From Leptospira haakeii (GTDB lineage: Bacteria > Spirochaetota > Leptospiria > Leptospirales > Leptospiraceae), in NCBI RefSeq assembly GCF_002812045.1, contig NZ_NPEG01000002.1, positions 124,001 through 188,000 on the forward strand: a DNA stretch of 64,000 nt, written 5' to 3'. The notes beneath the pieces are model-generated. The model saw only the letters and a program-made list of their open reading frames with translations, was not told the DNA's origin and searched no databases. This document shows positions 53,401 to 61,200 of this stretch, piece after piece. Numbering within the stretch: position 1 is the first letter of the stretch; the number at the start of each line of letters is the position of its first letter. Both the position numbers and the translations under genes were made by a program.

Positions 53401-53594
53401 GCACTAGTAGGAAGACTTCCTCCGGAATCAGTAGCGATCCCGAGACTTGCAAAGATTGAATCAGAAAGGCTCGCTTGTTTTTCCGCTCCGCATCCAATAG
53501 ATACGAATAGTACAGCGAAACTGATAAGTAAAAATCCTTTGAATGTTTGCATCTTCATTTGTGTCGGTAGTCCCGTAATATATCTATTTTTCAT
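50460..53594 (-). CDS. Big_5 (Ig-like) surface lipoprotein, paralogue 2
   Basis: The 1044-residue lipoprotein shares most of its length with the gene at 47092-50232, including the Ig-like domain (IVFSEPMTQSTVNGDFVLKE) and the C-terminal block DLELRIYGRRPNGTQIG. Lipobox: VSIGC. The start codon overlaps the upstream stop (ATGA), suggesting coupling; an internal ATG 12 codons later gives a more standard signal peptide. The central region, around residues 360-600, diverges most between the copies. Confidence 0.8.
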   Translation of the reverse strand: MKNRYITGLPTQMKMQTFKGFLLISFAVLFVSIGCGAEKQASLSDSIFASLGIATDSGGSLPTSASLTPYKDTDEPATLPVDFGTAGPQALLNLSSTDQVDRYKSLEIVFSEPMTQSTVNGDFVLKEKTGTLLPGPAAEKGGSFYWKSGGRLIFDPYKELKPNTTYQLTLTSASKGLEGGNLQPYMIEFTTEPDYLIGATLNGTAVGPANSSKDLTYTDAAPGTIAMNLNASFTSPISGANSIQMIKLKHLSSTAEHVICAAPPCDMTVPLTSALNLNTFSGAKVGLKPFQGGNAYIFEITTTNGKVFRRSFGFNYGKVNTTPYALITNGAAVIVDETQALKLFGQILERFAKNDYKIVNKSFSDFSNNPKATAKRTSHCIDYHSEINFIRSFGDSTDPDNGDGYCGGAGANPGAFVGNGCFLGCSDFDMDVYITGVNIPAMTGADPTITAGLSVPANNNLKVNINGRKAIINLAIIARNRNSIGLGLVGSGSKFYFTTIAEVNLNETANPRAAVANTNTIVDSNGEFNIAIKTPLTIAALPANTTADNFYTKEWSDHLRVKNNAGDLDSVDYVDSTSWAADLLSSVTASIANGMVPALKPAITQSMLKDVIQKVAPNALNAVVTSLANPGLDVILPDYLPAPLQSFPLSLKLKFQTDVAPTVSGANKGLVGSASVALVAKNPLINTDPNYHGHQLASGFVSTRPIPNGDALTKTFPFSKSSTNPGLLLTLTADTVTQAAYSLWQNGALNLRINKPFIDSITAYAGSDPLFQLTQELVKVGTLLNILAPGRNTLVGLNPSDSSKLIQNVKSSDDVDIDVYAIHAPNGEFKFGGANSIPALVVNFTDLELRIYGRRPNGTQIGYPTLSSITCSSAAADNAANSCRYLLNTVRVSIKGDGSFNFIPFVNPDPTGKPQYNNLNAMSLVIKKDENSMAYTLDILEGNSVNPFGLDPKGIFQVVDPLIRSLIIPLVNNVLRQVPLPKSLNVSAITNFSSGAVCNLQSTTDKLKLITIPIPNTEPYPYLFGGLQFQGAAATNPGTVVQCP

Positions 53595-56500
53595 CTTAGT
53601 GAGAATATCGCATTCATATCGTCCCAGTACGTCGACGTGGGCTGTCCATTATTCCAATTGTCATAGAAGAAGGCATCAGATCCTGAGAAACGACGACCTC
53701 TTTCATAAATATCTCCAAACAATCCAATCAGAGTTCCCGCAGAATAAAGGAATGCCCTGTTATCCATAAGCGGGGTCTGGATCATATCGGATCTCAGAAG
53801 TACTTTAGTATTTTCGAATAATTCTTCTACAGAATACTGAGAAGACATGTTCGCATTCTTCTCCAAGAAACTGAAGAAACTTCCTGGTTTACCTAATTGG
53901 TAACCGGTTGCGTATAAATTCCTTCCATAAGGAGCCATAGAATCCAAAACAGGAGGGAGACTTGTGGTCAAAATATCGGAAAGAGTATAAGTTCTTGTAT
54001 CCAGAGCAGTGTTATTCGGGTCAGTATCATCTCCCACATAGAAGAGAGAAGAAATTAGATCTAAAGTATTCGTAATTTCACTCGCTGTGAGTTGGATATC
54101 CAACAAGAGATCCAATAAGAAATCCAAGGATTTCACTAAAGACCAACCGGAAGATCTGGAAACGTAATCACGGATTCTTCTTACCAGATCATCTACTTTT
54201 ACCCAGGTAGGGGCATATAGATCATTTCGAGGGCGATCATCATATTTATCTGCTATACGATAAACTAACCAATCAATCCCTTCATCGATAGCAAATTGAT
54301 TCGGACAGTTGGTTTGGAAATTTGCTTCTCCACCACAATCTGACCAAAGTTTTGTTTGACCCAGGATCCCAGAAAGACCGTCCATCACCTTGCTAAGGGC
54401 ATCTGCCTTTGCAGGGTCTCCAAGATTTGTAGTGAACTTAATGAGTCCTGAAAGAATATCAGTTTTACTTAATAGATCCAAAGGACCGTCAGTCATTCGG
54501 TTGCGGTCAGTATTTACGCTTGTAGAAGTTCCTTCTATTAATACGCTTAATAGAGTTCTGTAGTTTTTAGAAGCTTTGTATTCAACAACTGTAGCGGAAG
54601 GGTTCCTAAATCCTGTTGCAACTCCTACGGTACGAAGTTGAAGAAAAAGAGGCGCTTCAGTTGTTTCATCGATATTACTTCCTTTCGTAGGTGCATTGCT
54701 AACTCTTTCGGCAGGTGTCGCACCTGGAAAGTATTTAGGGTAAGTAGTGTCCCTACCATAAAATATATATGGTCTAGAAAAAAGTTCGGAAAGGTCAGTT
54801 AATACTTTGTAAGGATTTTTACCCGCAGCTCTATTTGCTGGAATCTTTGCATCGTCCCCCATTGCTTTCGCCAAAGCGACTATAAAAGGAGTCAAACGAT
54901 TCCGTTTTTCCCAATTTGTAGTTACTTGAGAAGAAGATGTATCTGTAGGCCCCAAAAAGCCCAATTGTTTAATTACGCCAGCATTCTGAGAAATCACCGG
55001 CGGGATCATTCCCATACTTGTTTCTGGATTTGGGATCAAGAGAGGGAACAGTGCGGAATATACTGCAGTAACTTGTAAACTTTCATCCCCTGCTAGACCA
55101 TAACCCCAACCTTCTACCAAGAAAACGGAATCTCCAGGCTCATTAGAAAGATCTTGTAATCCAGTCCCTGCCGAGGAATAATCTTTGACTTTCGTTGCTT
55201 TTTTATTCCAAGTTCCGTTATATGTCAAACAATCCGGACCACTATTAAGGGGACCGCAGTTAGGCAAAAGACTCATCATTCCCATAACCCCATTCCCGAT
55301 TGCTGTAATAAACAATGCCTCTTCGTAGGTAACCGTAGCACTTAACTTTGCACGTACTGGCAAAATTGCTACAAACCGTTTTTCATATAATAACCATTGT
55401 AAATTCTTATAGAAAGCTTCCTCAGCGCTCGAAACCAAAATAGGTGCTGGAACTGTCTCAGCAATTGCATAAAAACCCTTAGTCGCTCCCGGATTTGCCG
55501 ATGCAGGATTTGTTGCGCCTTCCTGGTAGCCACCAAGATAAATCCTACATTCCGTTTCAATTGCAGTTGCAGCATTCGTAACGGGAGTTCCGTTCGGATT
55601 TGGATCACAGCCAAGGCGTGTGGAAGCAGTCATACCGGTTCTAGGTACGATTTGCACATAATATTGAGATGTATTCCAGGAGGGTTGATATTTTAAGAGA
55701 GTACCATCCGGAGCGATTGGCTGCCCTACTCCATTTGTTTGACTATAATATGGTCCGTAACCTTCTAATGTTACCTTAACAACCCAGTCTAGCATCCAAG
55801 GAATTGTTTTATTGTATAACTTATCAAAAGCGGATTCGTTAAGAGTAGCACTCCCTGTTGAAGTATCTGTTATAGGTAAAGCTTCTCCCCTAGAAGGAGT
55901 TTCCAATACAGAAAGAACACGTGTATTAAAACCGATTCGATACACATCTGCAGAAGCTGGACCGGTATCCGGAGTGTCGTCCCTAAACACCTTGCTGCTC
56001 TTTCTACTCAACTCTGTAATATTCTTAAAATTGAATGTATCAGAAGAGCCTATTTGAGCTCCCAGGCTAAACATAGCATCTCCGAGAGTAATTTCTCCAC
56101 CTGTTGTAACAGAACCAGAGTTTGTGAGGGCATTATTAACAGTCTCCCCTCCTTCCGGATTCCATCTATAACCGAAATTATTTCCGATTGTGATTACCAA
56201 AAACAGACTCTCTAAGGCAGAAACAGGCCGGCTATCAATGTCTGTTTGGCGATTTCGTCCATCCCCATCCAACTGCAAAAGATCTTTAAATGTTTGGCTG
56301 GAACCGGAAGAATTCCGCATAAAGTCCAGAAAATATGCATTCTTAGCAGTTTCTTTGAGCAGATTTACGGTAACATCTCCACTTGGAAAAATTAAAGATT
56401 TAATACTTACAAATAGATCCTGCAACATAGTTCGGAGTTCAGCAGGTTTTAATCCACCGCCCGGAGAATTATAAGCAGCATTCGTAGAATATTCGTTAGC

Positions 56501-57376
56501 TGTTGGCTCAACAGGAGAAGTAGTATTTACAGTAAAGAAGTTCTCAGCATTTATTATAAAATTCTTAAATGAGGTTTGAGGAGTCATTTGATCCTCAAAC
56601 CCTGCAGCCTTATACATCATCTCACCGAAATCGTAAACAAGAGAGATAAAACCTTCTTTTAAGCTGCGGTCAGTAAGAAGAGAAGGAGCAAAAAATCCTC
56701 CTAACAGATTCTCCACTCCTGTGCGGAATGTGGTATTTTTACGTAATCCTTTATAAAGAAAATCTTCTATATCATGAAGAGTATCTATAGAATCCGGATC
56801 GGTCAAAATATCTGCGGTATCGTGTATAGATGTAGTGACTTGATTCGCAGTTTTTGTATTATATTCTATTAAAAGTTGGTTCGCACCAAGGGGCATTAGA
56901 TTACGAACCACAGGTTTTTTATAATGACGAATCTTTTCAAAAACAGGCTGGATAGAAGAATATGCGGCAGGATTCGAAGTTTGCATCTTTTCGATCATGT
57001 CCGCAAGACCCAAAGAAAGGGTTTGGACACTAGTTCTACTCTGCAACATTGCGGATTCTAATGCGCGAATTGTACCTAAATTATCCGTTCTTGGTGCTTC
57101 GGAGAGTGCATCACCCAAGGCTTCATTGAAGCCAACGGGGTCCATATTAGTGAAAAAGCTCTTCACCACCGGATAAGGATTCAAAAAACTGAATAAAGAA
57201 ACACCTTGGTAGTCGTCGGTATTATCTGAGAATTGAGAAATTCCGTTCTTGTCCGTTCCTGCATGAGAGCAGGCTCCGGATAATGAGAATATAAGAGAAA
57301 TGAAAATTATATTTTTCTTAAAATCAAGAAGGCGAAATTTTCCCCTGGTGACTTCTCCTATTGGCAGCATCTTCAT
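53591..57376 (-). CDS. Large hypothetical lipoprotein
   Basis: The 1261-residue protein has an N-terminal signal segment (KKNIIFISLIFSLSGACSHA) with lipobox LSGAC. The mature chain is mixed helical and soluble with no recognised domain. Several stretches suggest long amphipathic helices (ALESAMLQSRTSVQTLSLGL and LLSKTDILSGLIKFTTNLGD). It is first in a three-gene operon with the two Big_5 lipoproteins and overlaps the next gene by 4 nt. Function unknown; an envelope role is likely from export and context. Confidence 0.75.
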   Translation of the reverse strand: MKMLPIGEVTRGKFRLLDFKKNIIFISLIFSLSGACSHAGTDKNGISQFSDNTDDYQGVSLFSFLNPYPVVKSFFTNMDPVGFNEALGDALSEAPRTDNLGTIRALESAMLQSRTSVQTLSLGLADMIEKMQTSNPAAYSSIQPVFEKIRHYKKPVVRNLMPLGANQLLIEYNTKTANQVTTSIHDTADILTDPDSIDTLHDIEDFLYKGLRKNTTFRTGVENLLGGFFAPSLLTDRSLKEGFISLVYDFGEMMYKAAGFEDQMTPQTSFKNFIINAENFFTVNTTSPVEPTANEYSTNAAYNSPGGGLKPAELRTMLQDLFVSIKSLIFPSGDVTVNLLKETAKNAYFLDFMRNSSGSSQTFKDLLQLDGDGRNRQTDIDSRPVSALESLFLVITIGNNFGYRWNPEGGETVNNALTNSGSVTTGGEITLGDAMFSLGAQIGSSDTFNFKNITELSRKSSKVFRDDTPDTGPASADVYRIGFNTRVLSVLETPSRGEALPITDTSTGSATLNESAFDKLYNKTIPWMLDWVVKVTLEGYGPYYSQTNGVGQPIAPDGTLLKYQPSWNTSQYYVQIVPRTGMTASTRLGCDPNPNGTPVTNAATAIETECRIYLGGYQEGATNPASANPGATKGFYAIAETVPAPILVSSAEEAFYKNLQWLLYEKRFVAILPVRAKLSATVTYEEALFITAIGNGVMGMMSLLPNCGPLNSGPDCLTYNGTWNKKATKVKDYSSAGTGLQDLSNEPGDSVFLVEGWGYGLAGDESLQVTAVYSALFPLLIPNPETSMGMIPPVISQNAGVIKQLGFLGPTDTSSSQVTTNWEKRNRLTPFIVALAKAMGDDAKIPANRAAGKNPYKVLTDLSELFSRPYIFYGRDTTYPKYFPGATPAERVSNAPTKGSNIDETTEAPLFLQLRTVGVATGFRNPSATVVEYKASKNYRTLLSVLIEGTSTSVNTDRNRMTDGPLDLLSKTDILSGLIKFTTNLGDPAKADALSKVMDGLSGILGQTKLWSDCGGEANFQTNCPNQFAIDEGIDWLVYRIADKYDDRPRNDLYAPTWVKVDDLVRRIRDYVSRSSGWSLVKSLDFLLDLLLDIQLTASEITNTLDLISSLFYVGDDTDPNNTALDTRTYTLSDILTTSLPPVLDSMAPYGRNLYATGYQLGKPGSFFSFLEKNANMSSQYSVEELFENTKVLLRSDMIQTPLMDNRAFLYSAGTLIGLFGDIYERGRRFSGSDAFFYDNWNNGQPTSTYWDDMNAIFSLR

Positions 57377-57932
57377 CCCTTAAACCTCTCTGGGTCCATG
57401 TTCGCTTTTTTGAACAATTGTTATTTTTTGGAACCAGAACGGCTTCTATTTATACCGTGGTTCTAAAAAACCTTCAATCTTTTTTTATATCAATTGTTCG
57501 GTTCGTGTATCGATCGCTATACTGGTACATACTATAACGGTATAGACAAGGACTTTTTTCACTATAATTGATGATTTTTGGGATAACGTATGTTATTTTT
57601 AACTGTCTTATACGTCCCTTATTTTCTCAGAATTCCACTTAAAATCGTGTTCTAAAGCATGATTTAATCTAGGTTTCGAATAAACGCACGTTTATTTTTT
57701 GGAAAGTTTTTATTGAGTGAGGTAAGTTTTTAGGAACTAAGAAAGAAGGTTTTTCGAACTACTACATTAATAATTTTTCTTAAAACGAAGTATAACATTA
57801 AAGATGGGAAATTACGAAGACGAGAATTCTATTAAATAATCAAAATAAAGAGTAAGAATATATATATCAATTCCTGTAAATTTGTTTCAAATTTGCTTTT
57901 TGGAAAAGCCGCAATGTAAGGAGTTTCGTAAG
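57377..57932. other. AT-rich intergenic region, probable promoter zone
   Basis: This 556-nt gap between the lipoprotein operon and the putative immunity gene is strongly AT-rich and has no convincing gene on either strand. It must carry the promoter of the 1261-residue lipoprotein. A segment with near-symmetric TATAC/GTATA elements lies at about 57517-57545. I cannot fix a -35/-10 pair. Confidence 0.4.
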
Positions 57933-58286
57933 CTACTTCGTTCCAAGCATATTTAAAGCTGCCATCGCTAACGATCGAACTTTATCCCAATGGTTATAAT
58001 ATTCAGAAGATAGATTTTCACATATTTCATAATCTTTATTGGAAATCAAGTTCAACTCTGCGTCGATTTCTTCTAAAATTTTTAGTTCATTTTCAGTTAA
58101 ATAAAATGAAAATTCACCATTAACAACCTTGTAATAAATATCTTCATATTCTAAAGCAAGTTCATCAAGCAAAGGAAAAGTTCCAATAGACTTTAAGTAT
58201 TCTTCTTGAGTTTTAAGATCAGAAGATAAATTGGCAAGTGTGCGATTTAATTCAACAAGCAATGCATTTTTATGTAAACTATCCAT
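57933..58286 (-). CDS. Small acidic protein, candidate immunity protein
   Basis: The 117-residue protein is predicted all-helical and acidic (FPLLDELALEYEDIYYKVVN, LTENELKILEEIDAELNLIS). It starts 4 nt after the stop of the YD-repeat toxin gene on the same strand, the standard place for an immunity gene in polymorphic toxin loci. No family was recognised; the immunity role is inferred from position, size and charge. Confidence 0.6.
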   Translation of the reverse strand: MDSLHKNALLVELNRTLANLSSDLKTQEEYLKSIGTFPLLDELALEYEDIYYKVVNGEFSFYLTENELKILEEIDAELNLISNKDYEICENLSSEYYNHWDKVRSLAMAALNMLGTK

Positions 58287-58290
58287 ATAT

Positions 58291-61200
58291 TTACTCTCTT
58301 CCTCCTGGAATTACTTTTCCCTGACCATTGCCATTGTTGACACGCCAGTATGGACTCGCCCCTTTATGCCCCCCGCCAGGATGATAACGAAGCATTCTGC
58401 CCGTCGGTTCTCCTTTTTCAGTGTATTGACGATAAACCCATCCTTCTCCTTTTTTCGATCCTTTTCCTAGAGTTTCAACTTTCCAGCCTTCATTTTTCCC
58501 AATTGCTTCAGATACCTGTGCCGGTGTCTTTCCTTCAAGTAGCATTTCGTCTGAAAGAATTTTATCAAGAGTTAACTTTTGTAGGATGCTTTTAGACTGC
58601 GTCGACCCTTTAAATCTTCCTTTGAATTTCAATCCACTCGTTGCTGAACCTCCACCGACTCCTCCAAGAATTCCCCCTGTTAGATCGGTTACCAACTCTG
58701 CTTTCTCAGCAACTGTTAAAGGATCATCGAAAGTATAGCGCCCTGCAATGTCCCCCGCTGTGTAACCTAAAGTGAATGTCCCTGCACCAACCATACCCCA
58801 TCCGAGTGCAGGTGCAAGTGTACCATCGGATGCAATTAATGCAGTTGCAGTTCCAGTATATAACATTGCTATTAAGGTAGATTGATAAAATCTAATTCTA
58901 AGGTCATACTGGTTGTCTTTAATATAGCCCCAAGTAGTTTTATAACCTTTTACGACGATTGTATATTCACCATTTTTATCATAGCGAACATTCCGACGTC
59001 GATTCAACATTTTACTGAGGTCACCTTCATGCCCCGTTGGATCTTTATATAAAATCGGATTCCCTGCAACGTATGAAAATCTATTCCAACCTTGTGTGCT
59101 ACGAACCCCATCAATTACATTATCCGCACTTGTAAACCTCGCGATCTGCGGATCATAATATCTAGCATTATAAAAATAAAAATTAGTTTCTCTATCTAAC
59201 TCTTGAGAGTTGTATTTAGGAGCAAAATCCAGAGTTCCTCTTTGGACAAGAGTCTCTCCATACGGCTCGTATTGCATTCGGCTAAGAGTATGCGCTCCTT
59301 CGTCTAATACATGAGCTACTGAATCTACTTGGTCCGTTAAGAAGTAAGCAGTAACCCCGTCTTCATTTAGAGCAGCGATTCGGACTCCATTGAGATAAAC
59401 ATTATTTATGGAACTTAATATATTTGGTTCTTCGGAGTATTCTAATCCGTAAAATTTACTTGGATAAAGGATCTCTTGGTTTTTGAAAGATGCCCCGCTC
59501 GGAATTAATGCTTTCTTACGAACTCTAAATCCACCTTCATCATACCAGTAATGCCCGATTGAGACGCTAAGCGCATCCTGGACTTGAGTGATCCTATTTT
59601 GAGAATCTATCGAAATCGTTTTGGTCAGATCTTTGAAATTATCTCTCTGGTAGGTCATGTTCCCGGAGGAATCGTAACTCATGACCAAACGATTATTCCC
59701 GCTTTGGGTGGAATCAATATTAGTGACTTGGTGGTTGGAATATTGGTAATTCCACTCGTCTATGAGTGTATTATCGTTAAAGTTATGATTTCGTTTTGCG
59801 AGTAGGTTTCCGTTCTTTGCATAGCTAAAACTTTGACGAAAAGTTTTGGTATAATTGTCTGCGGACTCTTGGTATTGTCCGTCTGCCTCAATAAGTCTAT
59901 TTAAACCGTCATAGCTGTAATTGTATGCAGTTGCATAGCCAGAAGATGTGTTTGTGATCCCTGTAATATTGTTTCTGCTATTAAAAGCATAGACGGCATC
60001 TTGGAGAGTTTTTGCAATCCCATCTACATCCCCTACGGAGTTGATTCGAACTAATCTTTGTTTTATATCATAACTATAATTGGTTTGAACGCCGTTCCCA
60101 AGACCAAAACCCGCTGTTTGCCCGAATTCATTGTAGATAATATTTTCAACAATAGTTTTGTTACAGAATCCAGGAATGATACCGTTTGTATTAACCTGGA
60201 CAGAGATCCCTGTAATATAACCCGCAGTTCCATAATCATAACAAGCCTTCATCCTGGTATGATTAACAGGATGCTCCGGATAATCTATTGATATTACACG
60301 ATTAAGTAAGTCGTATTTATATTCTGTAATATAAGGACCATCTGCCAAGTCGATGGTCAGATTTTTGATGTTTCGGGTTTCTTTTTTCATGCGACCAAGC
60401 TTGTCGTAGCTAAATGTTTTGGTCTGAATGGAATCTTCTACCTTTACTAGCTTTCCAATAGCATTCTCGGCTCCAGAACCACTATCATAATCGAAATAAA
60501 CGGTTCCCTCCGGAGTGTCCTTTGTAAGCATTCTTCCGAGAGAATCATATGTAAAGGTTATGCTAATTCCTCGTGCATCTGTGGTTTGAATGGTATCTCC
60601 AAATGCATTGTAAGAAACGGTGCTGACTCCGAAATCCGGATCACTGCTTTTCTTCAATCTCCCAAACGCGTCATAGAACCAATAGGCTTGATTCTTTCCG
60701 GAAATATCCTTAACGGTTATCCCACTTGTATCACAGGATAAGGCTCCTCCGTCATTCAGGTCAGATTTTTTGACCATCTTACCCGCAATATCGAAACAGA
60801 AACCTATCTTCGCTTGGGTCCCATCCGAGCCGAAGTCTTCAATGTAGAGGACTTGCCCTCTTCCGTCTTTTACTGTTCGTTTGCTTGTTCCACCACTATG
60901 TGTTTCAACTGTTTCAAAAGGATCATTATACGTTACTGTTAATGTTGTTGCTTCTGTCTCTCCGGCAGCAACTGGAAGGATTGTCTTATTAACCCTACCT
61001 ATTGCATCATATTGGAATTGGCTTGGATTTTTTTCATCAGAAACCAAGGCGAAAGTATCCATCTCACTTGCATTGGCCCAATCCGATTGCCCCATCCTGG
61101 AAATTTGCCCATTACCATTATAAGTAATTTTTCCAGATCTTACATATTGTCCGTTTGATCCAGTCTTAACTGTATGAATTACTCTCCCCAGTCCATCTCT

